NCBI RefSeq assembly: GCF_000524475.1
Contig: NZ_BAVQ01000027.1
Location: forward strand, 1-64,000
Source of the DNA: Tomitella biformata AHU 1821
Lineage (GTDB): Bacteria > Actinomycetota > Actinomycetes > Mycobacteriales > Mycobacteriaceae
Reading direction: 5' to 3'
DNA length: 64,000 nt
Positions 1 through 10,600 of the stretch are shown one piece after another. The notes beneath the pieces are model-generated. The model was not told the DNA's origin and did not search any database. It saw nothing but the letters and a program-made list of their open reading frames with translations. The position numbers were made by a program, and so were the translations under genes. Position 1 is the stretch's first letter. Each line of letters begins with the position of its first letter.

Positions 1-237
1 TTTCACAGGCGGCGGGATGCGATCGAGGCGCATCTGACGATCGTGTTCGCGGCGCTCGCCGTCGCAAGGCGCGTCCAACAGGACACGGGTCTGGCGATCG
101 GCAAGGTCGTCAAACAACTGCGGCCGCTGCGACACGCGACCATCGTCATCAACGGCGTCACACAGGAGTTCCCGCCACAGATCCCGCCGACTGAACGCGA
201 GATTTTGGACCGACTTCGGGCCGAAACGGGATACTAA
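1..237 (+). mobile_element. Transposase C-terminus (partial, IS1634/IS4-like)
   Basis: The window opens inside a reading frame that runs from base 1 to a TAA at 235-237 (78 residues). The segment AIEAHLTIVFAALAVAR followed by a Gly-Ile-Lys-rich helix and a short basic tail is typical of the C-terminus of DDE transposases of the IS1634/IS4 group, where the ...IEAH...F.AL.. helix carries the last catalytic acid. The catalytic core lies outside the window, so it is unclear whether the element is intact. It marks the left edge of the defence island. The family assignment rests on recognition of the C-terminal pattern only; the transposase call is fairly firm, the family is not. Confidence 0.65.
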
Positions 238-244
238 GCAGAAT

Positions 245-521
245 GTCCTAACTCAGGTCCGAGAGGGGCCGACGCGCTCCGGGCGACCTCACTGCAGACG
301 ATCTCCCCGATGATGTTGAACACCTCGATCTTCTTGTCGTTTGTGACGAAGCCCAGTTCAATGCCGACGCCCGACTACCCATCGCCGAGGGACATCATGA
401 GCGGTAGCGCCGTGGCCGGGTTCATCACGCTTGCCACGCAGACGCGCCCCTCAGGTCCAATATCTCCAGCCAGACGTCCCATCTGGCCATTCCCTATCCC
501 GAGCGCATGAAAGACACGCAC
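245..521 (-). pseudogene. Degenerate coding remnant, function unknown
   Basis: On the minus strand one frame reads plausibly from a GTG at about 521 (VRVFHALGIGNGQMG...) down to about 245 (...VFNIIGEIVCSEVARSAS). It is interrupted by a single in-frame TAG at 375-377. The amino-acid composition looks protein-like on both sides of the stop, which suggests a decayed gene rather than random sequence. I do not recognise the family. It sits between the transposase fragment and the AT-rich helicase gene, a place where island-boundary debris is expected. It could equally be non-coding. Confidence 0.25.
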
Positions 522-605
522 GTCATTTCACGAGGCCGAATACGCAGGAAAAGAGAATGCCATCCCTGCATTATTTCGGCACACCACCAGAGCTAAGACC
601 CCTAC

Positions 606-2189
606 TTATCTCCTCCAATGTCTAACTGTTTCTTCAAATCTATCCATCTCGACATCACACACCTCCAATGCAACGTCCTGTATCTCGCTCAAGAATTTCG
701 CATGTACACCCACTTTCGGATCCTCGACTGAGTTGCGAACATAACAAATGGTGAAAATTCCAGCTCGCCCGTCTTCTTTTAATCGAATAATTCTTCCAAT
801 TCGTTGGATCATCTGCCTCCTAGTGCGACTAGCAGATAAAACCAAACCCATGTCAACATTCGGTACATCAATCCCTTGGTCCAATACCAGAGGAGCGCAA
901 ACCGCCTTTATGGAGCCATCGGTCAAACCAGATAGGATTTCTGGTCGTAAATTTTTCTCGACGTCTGAATCGATAGACTGAGCCCTAACACCGACCGATA
1001 TCAATGCCTGACAGGAAACCTTTGCCATGGCCTTAGTCCCGGTGAATACAAGCGCGGCGTTAGAGTGCTGCAACGCTTTTCCAAACACCGTCACAGCCTC
1101 CACCTTACCAATGCAACCGCTAAGCAGTTCACGCCTCTTATTCACAGCGTTAAGATACCGCGATGCAGCAATTGATTCATCACGATTGCCAGACCTCTTT
1201 AGCATCTCCACGTTAGCCATGAATTCACCGTAATCGCTACTATCTAGTCCATGAAATTCCTCAAGTTGATGCTGCAGCCTGGAAACCTGTTTGGAGTGTT
1301 GGTCGTACTGCACTCGCTCATCCGGTTGCAAGTCCACAGGAACAAGTGCCACGTACACATCCGCTAGCAGTCCGTCTCGGTAGGCACGTGGATAATCACA
1401 TCCGACGAAACTTTCCCCAAAGTAAGGAATCAATCGACTATTTACGCCATCGTCGCTTCGCTCCAGAGTTGCCGTGAGGCCAAGCCGTCGCGAACAGCGA
1501 GGCGGCAACCAGGTTGACCAAACAGGTGAGCCGTAGCCGTGAACCTCATCCGCTATCAGCAGATACTTGGCGTCTGGCCCTCCCAGATCAATGTTATTGA
1601 TAGACTGAATTGTTGACACCAGCACATGACAGTCGTGAAAAGTGCCATTCTTGCCGTCACCAACAAGCCCAACAACTACCGCGTCCAGCTGTTCGTTCAA
1701 AACGTCATACCACTGCCGCATCAATGGTGTTCCCGGTACCACAACTAGGACATTGAAGCCTTCCTCAATCGCCTGGTAGGCGGCCACGACAGCGAGCCCC
1801 GTCTTCCCCGCCCCAGTTACCGCCTCCACAATTGCACGGTAGCCCCCATTGCCCCACTTCTCCAGCGCTTCAGACTGCCATTCTCGAAGCTCTGGACCCA
1901 AATATGAAATATCCTCACCTTCTTCGATATAATCCCAAAAATGCGAGTAATTAACACGGCCCAATTGACCATTATCAGAGTTTTCAACAAAATTCACCGA
2001 ATACGCCTTTGTTGCCCATCTCGGTCTGCGCGAATTGGTAATATAAAATTGAGCAAAAAGGTCACTATTGTAATAAATCTCTGCATTAACCTTCGCTTGG
2101 TCACGGAACTCCATTGGCAGTTTCTGCATAATTTGATGCACATCCATTAGCGGATGGTTCTCTAGTGCTCGGTAAATATAATCCTTCAT
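606..2189 (-). CDS. DEAD/DEAH-box SF2 helicase (XPB/type III restriction-like)
   Basis: This 527-aa protein has a complete SF2 helicase core: Walker A EAVTGAGKT (residues 122-130), a DEVH Walker B box (214-217), the LTATLER motif III, and the C-terminal motif VI QRIGRIIR. The first ~100 residues are a small, non-conserved domain that may contact DNA or a partner. The start is supported by a strong AGGAGG-type site a few bases before the ATG. The gene is much AT-richer than the helicases to its right, and no partner lies downstream except decayed DNA, so it looks like an independently acquired or orphaned defence gene. Stand-alone SF2 helicases of this size occur in Hachiman-like and type III R-M systems, but no nuclease or methylase partner is visible here. 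Confidence 0.8.
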   Translation of the reverse strand: MKDYIYRALENHPLMDVHQIMQKLPMEFRDQAKVNAEIYYNSDLFAQFYITNSRRPRWATKAYSVNFVENSDNGQLGRVNYSHFWDYIEEGEDISYLGPELREWQSEALEKWGNGGYRAIVEAVTGAGKTGLAVVAAYQAIEEGFNVLVVVPGTPLMRQWYDVLNEQLDAVVVGLVGDGKNGTFHDCHVLVSTIQSINNIDLGGPDAKYLLIADEVHGYGSPVWSTWLPPRCSRRLGLTATLERSDDGVNSRLIPYFGESFVGCDYPRAYRDGLLADVYVALVPVDLQPDERVQYDQHSKQVSRLQHQLEEFHGLDSSDYGEFMANVEMLKRSGNRDESIAASRYLNAVNKRRELLSGCIGKVEAVTVFGKALQHSNAALVFTGTKAMAKVSCQALISVGVRAQSIDSDVEKNLRPEILSGLTDGSIKAVCAPLVLDQGIDVPNVDMGLVLSASRTRRQMIQRIGRIIRLKEDGRAGIFTICYVRNSVEDPKVGVHAKFLSEIQDVALEVCDVEMDRFEETVRHWRR

Positions 2190-2299
2190 CTCTTCCTCCT
2201 GCTAATAGGCCGTAGCGGAACAGTGACCATCCGCGCCATATTCTGCCTTCTTGAATGACTATCGACGACAGTCAGAAGATTCACCATGATGCTATCCAG

Positions 2300-2305
2300 T
2301 ATGAT
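2300..2305 (+). promoter_or_regulatory. Possible -10 box of a leaderless transcript
   Basis: A TATGAT hexamer ends 8 bases before the ATG of the small gene at 2314, and there is no Shine-Dalgarno sequence. Transcription would start at or next to the start codon, a common arrangement in actinobacteria. No convincing -35 hexamer is visible at the expected distance. Confidence 0.35.
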
Positions 2306-2313
2306 CTGAATCT

Positions 2314-2625
2314 ATGGCCCGAATCCGTTCAATTGCCCCCGGTATCCAGTCAATTCGCGCTCACGACTCTGAGGTGGATTGCTTCTTCAACACTGTGACC
2401 GATGCCACCGGTGAAACCCTGCTGCATCTGTCGACCTTCGGATCCGACCACCGAAGGTCTGCGCCGAAGAGCAGCCAGTCCATCCAGCTCGACGTGGCAA
2501 TGGCCTCGCAGTTGATCGAGGTTCTCTACGAGACGTTCCCAAGCCTCGCGGCGGCCCAACCCACAACTGCCCATTCGCCCGCTTCCAGCACTCGGACGAA
2601 TGGGCGTCACCGCCGAGCCGACTGA
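2314..2625 (+). CDS. Small conserved hypothetical protein
   Basis: A 103-aa protein. The middle (LHLSTFGSDHRRS, then KSSQSIQLD, then a helix ...ASQLIEVLYETFP) matches a pattern I know from small uncharacterised actinobacterial proteins found near mobile or defence genes. The last ~25 residues are disordered (Ser/Thr/Arg). It diverges from the helicase at 606-2189 and converges on the DUF1998 helicase, from which it is separated by a strong hairpin. No catalytic motif is seen and no function is proposed. Confidence 0.55.
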   Translation: MARIRSIAPGIQSIRAHDSEVDCFFNTVTDATGETLLHLSTFGSDHRRSAPKSSQSIQLDVAMASQLIEVLYETFPSLAAAQPTTAHSPASSTRTNGRHRRAD

Positions 2626-2638
2626 TCACCGATCAACG

Positions 2639-2667
2639 GACCCCGTGACGCGATGCGTCACGGGGTC
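2639..2667. terminator. Bidirectional hairpin terminator
   Basis: A perfect 13-bp inverted repeat (GACCCCGTGACGC / GCGTCACGGGGTC) with a 3-base GAT loop lies between the stop of the small plus-strand gene (2625) and the stop of the minus-strand helicase (2672). No T-run follows on either side, as is usual in actinobacteria. Its position between convergent genes supports a bidirectional terminator. Confidence 0.75.
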
Positions 2668-2671
2668 ACGG

Positions 2672-5600
2672 TCACACCAACATCGCCACGAGCTGAGAAG
2701 CCTCCACCTCACCGGCCTGAACCACCGTGTAACCACCGTCCGATAGTCCATCGTCGCGATCCGGGTCCTCCCCCTCCACCAGAACGACCTTCGAATCAGT
2801 CCACACGGCTTCGACCGGCCAGTAGTGCTTGCCGAGATCGACACCGATGTCTGGCTTGGCCACACCCCGCAGCTCCAGCGCGACGAGTAGCTCCACGACC
2901 GACTCTGGGGTATGCACCAGAGTCACTCCCCACGGCCGATCGACGGAGGTCCCATCCGCACTGGCCGCACCTTCCACCTTGAGCTGTTTGAAGATCGCCA
3001 GCGCACCCTCTCGAGTCAGCTTGTCGTGGTGGCGATCGTTGCGGAAGGAGCGCAGGCATCCGTAGCAGGATGTCTCCTCACCGCAGTCGCAGCGGCTGAC
3101 GCGGTCCACGGCGAATTGGAGGACGGTCGCCAAACTCTCGGCGATCTTCTTCGCGGCACCGGCCCCACCGGGAACGGTGTCGAACAGCACGATGCTGCGC
3201 TTTCCATCGCCGCTCCAGGACAGGGTTCCGTCGATATCGTCACGGCTGATCTCCAGCGCCTCCGACGCCCCTTCCAAGAGCGCGTAGAGGACAGAGAGCC
3301 ACCGCGATTCAGACTCCTTGTCGTAGCCCATGTCTCCGAAGGTGAACTCGGCGACGTCCGTCTCATAGCGGTGCGCCAGAGACACAATCTGCGGGCGGCC
3401 CTCGCATGGAGCTCCGGTGGTGGGGCGCTGATGGCCTGACTTCATCGGCTTGCCGGTCGATGCCGCCGCCCAACCGCACCAGCCGCACAGATGGAAGCCG
3501 CCTCCCATACCCTCCGAGACGACGGCCATCCGAGCCCGGGTGCCGGCGCGCGCTGTCACCTCGACGCCGCCTGTCGACTGCCATTCGAAGACGTCCACCA
3601 CGTCGCCCACGTTCTCGACGTAGCTGGCCCCGCCCCAAAGGCGCTGTGGCGGCTCAGCCTTCACATCGTCAACCTTACGATCGGCAACGAACCCAAACTC
3701 TGGGACGACGAAGGTGCGGATCCTGCCAAACTCCACGTGGCAACTAGGACACAGCGCGTCGGCGTCGAGCTCATGACCGCACTCGAACTGGTTGCACTCG
3801 CGGCACACTCGGTACTTCAGCTCCGGCAGCTCGCGCTTCGGCAGCTTGTGGAGTCCGCGGGAGGTCCACAGTTTGCCCCCGGCAACCACCTGGTTGCCCG
3901 GCGCGTAGTCGAAAATGGCCTGGCTCAAGTCTCGGGACAGCTCAAGCCTGGCGCCGACATCCGCCTCGCAGTGCATGGTTCGAAGCTCGACGGTATCGAC
4001 GGGGAAGCCGTACTTCGGCAGAATGTTCTTGTTCGCAAGATAGCCGAGCAGCTGCCGCTCTCGGATGGTCTTCAGGGTCTTCTGCAGACGTCCGCCCAGT
4101 GCGAGCTTCTCCTCGGCCTTGGCTTCCTCGATGAGCCCCACGAACGTGTCGATGTCGTTGCGCAAGTCGGTCTCTGCGATGGCCAGCAGCTCGCATAGCC
4201 GGTCCACCCACGCACCAGATTCCAGGCCAATCGCCTCAGCGACATGCGCCGGCAGGACCTCCACGAGCGCGTCGTGGATACCGGCGGGCACGGGGGTGAG
4301 GAACTGCCGCACCTGGGAGGCGGGCGAGTCCTGTCCATCCTCACCTGGCGAAAAGAACTCTCCGCCGTAGCGCCAGATCAATTCATCCTTCTCGAACCGG
4401 TGCCGGAAATACGCCGACAGCGCCACGGAATGGGCGTGCCTGCGGCCGATTCGCTCATTGTCGATGGGGATCCAGGGGATGCGCATCTCCCCCGCGATCA
4501 TCGACTCCGGATTCTGGTACTTAGACAGATCATGCGAGCTGCGCTTGGCATAGGTCAGCACCAGTGCGGCAGCCCCTGCGCGCCGTCCGGCCCGGCCGGC
4601 GCGCTGGACATAGTTCGCGGTCTTCGGCGGCATGTTCCGCAGCACCACTGACTGCAGGTCACCCACATCGACACCGAGTTCGAATGTTGTTGTGCAAGAG
4701 AGCACATTGACCTCCCCGGCAATGAACTTGCGCTGGACCTCCGCCGCGTGGCTGGCCGCCCACTGCGCTGTGTGCTCCTCCGCGGACATCGGGGCGGCGT
4801 TCAGCGTTCGGTAAACCGAGCGATAGTGGTTGGCGTCCGACTCGAGCGAGGGGATCTCGAAATGGACCAATGTCCCATCACACGCGCCATACGGGCACTG
4901 CGACTGGACGCTGTTGGCGCAGAGCCGCCGGCAAGCGGTGCATTGGAACCAGTGCGAGTCGATGCCCGAGCTCACCCGCAGCTGCTCGTGGTCCACCTGA
5001 TAGATGTCTCCCGACACCTTGTCTGCTGACAGCTTCACGTAGCCCTCCCCTAGCAGGAACTGCCAGGAGGCGTCCAGGACCTTCTCCGCAGGGACCTCCG
5101 ATCCCAACGAGGCAAGCACCTTGCGCACGAACAGGATTCGACTGTTCGTCGTGCCGGCGCGTCCACCAGGGAGCCACGAGATAATCCGGCGTTTCTGGTC
5201 CGAGCCCATCGAGCGAACACGGATCTGGGTGTTGCGTGGCTCGAAGATCGTCTGCTTGATGTCGACGTCGTCCAGCAGGGTCATCGCTCCCTGCAGGCGA
5301 ATCGACTTGAGTAGCTCCTCCAGCAGCCCCCAACCCTCGTCCTCGGTGAGGCCGATCTGCTGGAACCCGCGTGGCAGCTCTGTCTTCTTGGAACGGTATA
5401 TCGACACTCGCATCAGGCCGAGCCCCTCGAGGGACTGCCGCTGGTCCATCGTCATCAGCTCAGCCATCACCCATGGGTTTACAACACGGAGCTCTGTACG
5501 CCGGGTTGCCCGCTCCTCGAAGTGCCTGGCCTGCGAGGCCTTCTTCCTGGTGTCGTCCGCGAGGTCCTCTACCGACAGCTCCTCGCCCTGGTTCCGAGGA

Positions 5601-7615
5601 TCAAGCAGGGCTTGGGTCAGATACCGGCGCTCAAGCATCCGGCCGTAGGTGCGCTCAAGATACGGGGCCGCGAAAGCCGCCGCCTGCCGCGAGTCGGAGA
5701 ACATGAGCAGCTTGCGGCCCTCACCCACCTGCTCGACTGTCTCATCCGCGGCCGGTGGCAAGTGCTGGTAGAGCGCTGTGGTGATGACCGCGGGCGCGGC
5801 GTTCGTGTCGGTCCGCAGCCGCCGGATCACCTGACGGGACCTGGCCCCGCATTCCGTGCACTTGCTCATCACCCGCGTGGGGGCTCTGTGCTCTCGGACC
5901 GTGAGCATCGGCCCGCCCGGGCATGTCACGTTCCCGCACGTGCCGCCAAGGGAGTTGAGGCATCCACATCCGGCGCAGAGGCTCCGCAGGCCTCCCGCCT
6001 CGTCGACCTCAGCGTCCTCGGAGAGGGTCACCTCGTCCTCGTCGACGAGGCTGGACTCGGTCGAATCTGTCAGCACGAGCCAGCGGACCGACTTGTCGGT
6101 CTTCGCCGGCTTGAAGTACTGGCGGCCCTCGTGCACGGTCACGTCGCCGGCGAGGTGGACCGCACCGCAACGTTGGCACGTGCCGAACTCGAATACCGCG
6201 GCCCCGGTCTCGGGATCGACCTCGTGCCTGCCGAGGTACACCCGCGGCTCGGACTCGGTGAAGCTGACGTACGCGCCCTCCGTGGCGCGCACAAACATGT
6301 GGTACCGGGCCGAGAGCACCGGGTTCTTGCTCGCATCACTGACTTTCGAGCCGAGTGCTACGAGCGCCTCCAGCTTGACGCTGGCATTGGCGTCGTCAGG
6401 CCACAATGCCGACGCCAGGGCCCGGACCTCGGCCGGGCCCCGTGAGACGATCGCCTTGAGGTCGGCGATCCGCTGCTCACCGTGCAGGGCGTCCGCGAAG
6501 TCACCGCTGTCAGAGTGCGCGCTCAGACGGGCCAGGTCCGCGTCGGCCGCGGCGAGCTCGATGAGGGCATCGTCCTCGATCCGCCAGGTCGGCTCGTCGC
6601 GACGCGGTTGGCGGGTGGCGGTCACCAGGTCCTGGCGGCTATCGTCATCCGCCTCGAACTCAAACGGGACGTCGAAAAGCTTGCGCGCGAACGTCGTCGC
6701 CTCGGCCCCCTGCGTGGCCTCGCTCTTGCCGGTGAGCGACGCGGACGTCGCGATGCACTGCAGCTGACGGCCGCGCGCGACGCGCTCACGCAGCCGACGC
6801 AGCAGCAACGCCACCTCCGAGCCCTGCGCACCGTCATATACGTGGGCCTCGTCCAGTGCGATGAACTTCCAGGTCCCTGTGTGATCGCCGTCGAACAGGT
6901 CGAGGTCGGCCGGGCGCAGCAGGAGATACTCGAGCATGGCGTAGTTCGTCAGCAGAATGTGCGGCGGCGAGGCCCTCATCTGCTGCCGGCTGAGCAGCTC
7001 GTTGGGCAGAGGCTTCACCCCTGGGTTCATCGCCCGGAAGGTGGATTCCGCGTCCTTCTGATGTTCCTTGGTCTCGCCGGTGTACCGGCCGAAGGTAATG
7101 TCCGGCATTCCCTCGAGCATCGTGCGCAGCCTCTTGAGCTGGTCGTTCGCGAGCGCGTTCATCGGGTAGAGGAGCAGCGCCCGCACCCCGGGACCGAGGG
7201 TTCCGGCGGCCCGCTCGGCGAGCAGGGAGTTCAAAATCGGCAGCAGGAAGCTCTCCGTCTTTCCTGATCCGGTGCCGGTGCTGACGACGAGATTGCGCCC
7301 TGCGACCACCTTGCGGATCGCGGTCTCCTGGTGCTTGTACAGCGGGCGTTCCATCGGCACCGCCTTGCTCTCCAACTCCGGGAAGTCAGGGTGCAGCACA
7401 CCCTCGTGAACGAGGTCTGACAGAGACGCCCCCGCGGCGTATGGCGGTGTCAGTTCCAGCAGGGGCCCCTTGGTGAGGAGCGTAGTGCCGTCGACAGCAG
7501 CGTCGAATGCCTTGGCAAGTGCAGGGTCTCGGGGCGCCACCATCGTCTTGAGGTACCTCTTGTAGCTGGCCTCAATACCGGCGGAGGCCTCGAGTGGGTC
7601 AAGCCGATCAATCAT
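2672..7615 (-). CDS. DEAD/DEAH helicase with C-terminal DUF1998 (DruE/MrfA-like)
   Basis: This 1647-aa protein has the N-terminal SF2 motor: Walker A STGTGSGKT (112-120), DEAH at 255-258, TSASL motif III, and motif VI YVQRAGRAGRR near residue 1010. After a long linker with several CxxC pairs comes a DUF1998 region with the signature FDTVPGGAGAAKK and a terminal cysteine cluster CDCGEETSCYGC. DUF1998 helicases of the MrfA family translocate 3'-5' and bind zinc or an Fe-S cluster through such cysteines. Its ATG overlaps the upstream gene's TGA (ATGA), so it is translationally coupled to the 1133-aa partner. Pairing of a ~1.1-kaa protein with such a helicase resembles Druantia type III (DruH-DruE). 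That name is an inference; the DUF1998 helicase call is firm. Confidence 0.85.
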   Translation of the reverse strand: MIDRLDPLEASAGIEASYKRYLKTMVAPRDPALAKAFDAAVDGTTLLTKGPLLELTPPYAAGASLSDLVHEGVLHPDFPELESKAVPMERPLYKHQETAIRKVVAGRNLVVSTGTGSGKTESFLLPILNSLLAERAAGTLGPGVRALLLYPMNALANDQLKRLRTMLEGMPDITFGRYTGETKEHQKDAESTFRAMNPGVKPLPNELLSRQQMRASPPHILLTNYAMLEYLLLRPADLDLFDGDHTGTWKFIALDEAHVYDGAQGSEVALLLRRLRERVARGRQLQCIATSASLTGKSEATQGAEATTFARKLFDVPFEFEADDDSRQDLVTATRQPRRDEPTWRIEDDALIELAAADADLARLSAHSDSGDFADALHGEQRIADLKAIVSRGPAEVRALASALWPDDANASVKLEALVALGSKVSDASKNPVLSARYHMFVRATEGAYVSFTESEPRVYLGRHEVDPETGAAVFEFGTCQRCGAVHLAGDVTVHEGRQYFKPAKTDKSVRWLVLTDSTESSLVDEDEVTLSEDAEVDEAGGLRSLCAGCGCLNSLGGTCGNVTCPGGPMLTVREHRAPTRVMSKCTECGARSRQVIRRLRTDTNAAPAVITTALYQHLPPAADETVEQVGEGRKLLMFSDSRQAAAFAAPYLERTYGRMLERRYLTQALLDPRNQGEELSVEDLADDTRKKASQARHFEERATRRTELRVVNPWVMAELMTMDQRQSLEGLGLMRVSIYRSKKTELPRGFQQIGLTEDEGWGLLEELLKSIRLQGAMTLLDDVDIKQTIFEPRNTQIRVRSMGSDQKRRIISWLPGGRAGTTNSRILFVRKVLASLGSEVPAEKVLDASWQFLLGEGYVKLSADKVSGDIYQVDHEQLRVSSGIDSHWFQCTACRRLCANSVQSQCPYGACDGTLVHFEIPSLESDANHYRSVYRTLNAAPMSAEEHTAQWAASHAAEVQRKFIAGEVNVLSCTTTFELGVDVGDLQSVVLRNMPPKTANYVQRAGRAGRRAGAAALVLTYAKRSSHDLSKYQNPESMIAGEMRIPWIPIDNERIGRRHAHSVALSAYFRHRFEKDELIWRYGGEFFSPGEDGQDSPASQVRQFLTPVPAGIHDALVEVLPAHVAEAIGLESGAWVDRLCELLAIAETDLRNDIDTFVGLIEEAKAEEKLALGGRLQKTLKTIRERQLLGYLANKNILPKYGFPVDTVELRTMHCEADVGARLELSRDLSQAIFDYAPGNQVVAGGKLWTSRGLHKLPKRELPELKYRVCRECNQFECGHELDADALCPSCHVEFGRIRTFVVPEFGFVADRKVDDVKAEPPQRLWGGASYVENVGDVVDVFEWQSTGGVEVTARAGTRARMAVVSEGMGGGFHLCGWCGWAAASTGKPMKSGHQRPTTGAPCEGRPQIVSLAHRYETDVAEFTFGDMGYDKESESRWLSVLYALLEGASEALEISRDDIDGTLSWSGDGKRSIVLFDTVPGGAGAAKKIAESLATVLQFAVDRVSRCDCGEETSCYGCLRSFRNDRHHDKLTREGALAIFKQLKVEGAASADGTSVDRPWGVTLVHTPESVVELLVALELRGVAKPDIGVDLGKHYWPVEAVWTDSKVVLVEGEDPDRDDGLSDGGYTVVQAGEVEASQLVAMLV

Positions 7616-10600
7616 TCCCAGTCTCCGATCAGGTCGCCGTGGCGCACATAGCTCGCCAAAGCATCGGCAATCAATAAGTCTGTCGTCACCATCGACGGGA
7701 ACATCTCCGCCATCCGAATCCAGCCATCGGTCATGGGGGTGTTCATCATCGGGCGATTAAATGCACCACGCGCCTCCAGCCTCGCCAGAGCCGCCAGCGT
7801 CAGCGATTGCATGGACAGAAGCAGCCACGGGTTCGCAGTCGTGTCAGCCCCATCAAGCACCTCGTTTCGAGCACGGATGGCGTCGTACACCAGCGGCGCG
7901 ACTCGCTTGACCGCGGGCAGCGCCCTTTGGACCTCGAAGCTGAGCCCGCGAGATACCGGCTCGCTCAGCCATTCCCTTCTCGCGTGGAAAGCCTCGATAG
8001 TCGAACCCATACGCGTGTCAGGGTCCAGCAGCGCCCCGGGAACCAGCCGGCAATACTCGAAGATCTCGTCCACATCCGCGGGCGATTTCGCATCCAGAAT
8101 CTGGGTGTCCCGCTCGAACACACCGACACTCGCATCTCGCGACTTGCCTGCCAGCAAGTCCAGCAGCATCTGGCCGCCCTGATTCTTCAGGTATGCCAGC
8201 GTCGCCTCGCGCTCCTCCGCAACCTCGTCCCGGCGCTTGTTCAGCGAGTTCAGGTCTGACAGCTCGACCAGGCAGCCCACCCAAGGGTTCGGGTGCAAAT
8301 CGTTTTCCGTGAAGTCGGCGGAGAAGCCGCTGCGGGCGAGCCCCGTGCGAACTAGCATGGCCGGCAGCTCCTCTGAGGGAATCGTGCTGTCCCCCAACGC
8401 CTCCAACGCGGACCGCGGATGGATGCTGAGGATCCGCACCAGCGCCCGACGCTGGCTGTTGTCACTGTCGTCGTGCCCTGACGCGGGCAATACGGCCAGC
8501 GCCGACCACACCGCGTCCATCGCGCCTCCCGAGGTGGGCGCGCTGGACTCGCCCGCCAAGAACCGCGACAGGTTTTCGCGGGCGAGGTCCTCGTCCCTCA
8601 CCCAGCCCTGTTGCTCGACGCGGAAAGCCGACCAATCCGGACGCCGCGGGCGGGTGATGGTCACCCAGGGGTCGTCTACAAACACCTGGACGATCAACTG
8701 CCCGCTGTCACGCAGATCCTCCGGCAGCTCCGCGCTCCCACCGGTGATGGTGAGGGACCGAACAGGAATCCAGGGCGCGGTCGACATCCACACGAACGCC
8801 GCGAGGTCAGCCTCATCCGCCAGGTCCGCAAACACCAGCCGCCCGTCGTCGATGTGGACTCCGGAGCACAGTCGCGCTGGCCGCACATGGGCGATCACCA
8901 CCGACTGGGTGCGCCCGTCCAAGTCATCGATCAGCGCGACCAATTGGCAGACCCCCGCGGTGCGCGCTGTGTCCACAAAAGTTCTAGTGGACAACTGGAA
9001 GAGGTTGTCCCTGGGAACCTCCGGCACCTCCTCGTGCAGGACCTCTCCGGACAGGTCTCGTAGGGCAAATGAGACCTCGACGTCCCCCGGGATACGGGCG
9101 GCGATCATGCCATGCGCCTCGAGATCGGAGGGCGCGATCACCTGGGCCGTGGTTCGCCACTGCGCAGGGGCACCGAACGGATCGATCCGAGACTCGAAGT
9201 ACGGCGGGCGGAGCACCAGTTTGAATGCCCGCTCACCGTCACCGAGGCGGATCTGGCTCTCTCGGACGCCGAGGCCGAACGACACCGTTGCGTGGTCTGC
9301 CGTTAGCGGCCGAAGGCACGTGATAGCGCTGATGCTCGTGGACAAACCCCCGGCGACAGGCCGACGGAACTCGACGCCGTGGTTAACCTTGACGCCCTCC
9401 GCAAGAAACAGAGTTTGACGCAGGTCAAACTCCAGCGAGCCGCCCACGACGACCTCGAATGAGCCCAGGAGCCCGGCCGCCACGCCCTCGAAGGGGTCCA
9501 CATAGGTGTTCTCCGTGTCCGATTCCCACTCCTCGTCCACCAACCATCGCTGCGCTCCAGCACGGCGGGCCCGGATGTGCCACGACTGTGGCGATCCTCC
9601 GGGGTTCGCGGGGAGGGTGATGGTCGGACGCTCGGAGTACACCGACAGCCCATTGCTTGTCTTGAGTCCCTCGACAGGTTCGGCATTCTCGTACCGAGGA
9701 GCGCCGGCCGCCCTGACAGTGCGGGCCGGGCCCACTGGGCTGCCTGAGCGCCGGAGCCGCACGGACGCATGCTCGCTCAGGTCGATGCTCACCGCTCTCC
9801 AGCCCCGCCAACCCGACGGCGCGCGGGCGTCGTCCAAGGTCTCGACGGGCGCGTTCGACATCCCGTCGACCACTTCGGCGTCATGCGGATACACCGCGAG
9901 AACGACCCCGCGGGGCAGTGTGGTCTGCCGCTGGATCGGCCGACCGTCTGGGTTGAAGATCAGGAGCGGATCCCTTTTATCCACCAGTGGAATCTGGTGC
10001 TGGGCTCCCGACGCATCGTGGCGCAGGTGCACCTCGCGCGCCGGAGTCGTCACGCTGACCAGGGTCAGGGGGTGCTCGCCGTCCTCGTCCACGCCCCAAC
10101 CGCGCTCCGCGTACACCTCGCGGGTGTCGCCGTCGAAAGAGACCTTCCACGGCATAGCGGGCGAGGAGTCGGGGTATGGCACGCCCACCATCACCTGGTC
10201 GTCAGACAACGAGTAGACGACGCCCGGGTTGCGCCGGCGAGCTGCCCTATGCGGCTTGTCCGCCGCCTGCCCAAGCGGCCGTTCCTGCAGCCGATCGATC
10301 AGCCCCTCGAGAATCAAGGTCGGCAGACCGGTGGTGGATGTATCGAGCTCGAGGTTGTTCCACACCTCCGGTTGGTCAGCGGTGAAGTGGAGGAACTCGA
10401 TGATCCGGTCGAGAACGTCGACGGCGATCTCGCCACCGAGCTGCAGGAAGTTCCGCACGGGCACGTCGAGGCGGTTCAGGCGGTATTCCATGCCGGGCTC
10501 TGTCAGCCACTCCAACAGCGAGGCGGCTGTCGCATCTCGGCCTTGCAGCAGGTGTTCCTCGATGACGTCGACGAGGTCGCCCAGGCAGTGCACCGGGATG

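Noticed and set aside
3491-4198. A 235-codon plus-strand ORF within the DUF1998 helicase
   Set aside because: A pure antisense shadow of conserved helicase sequence.
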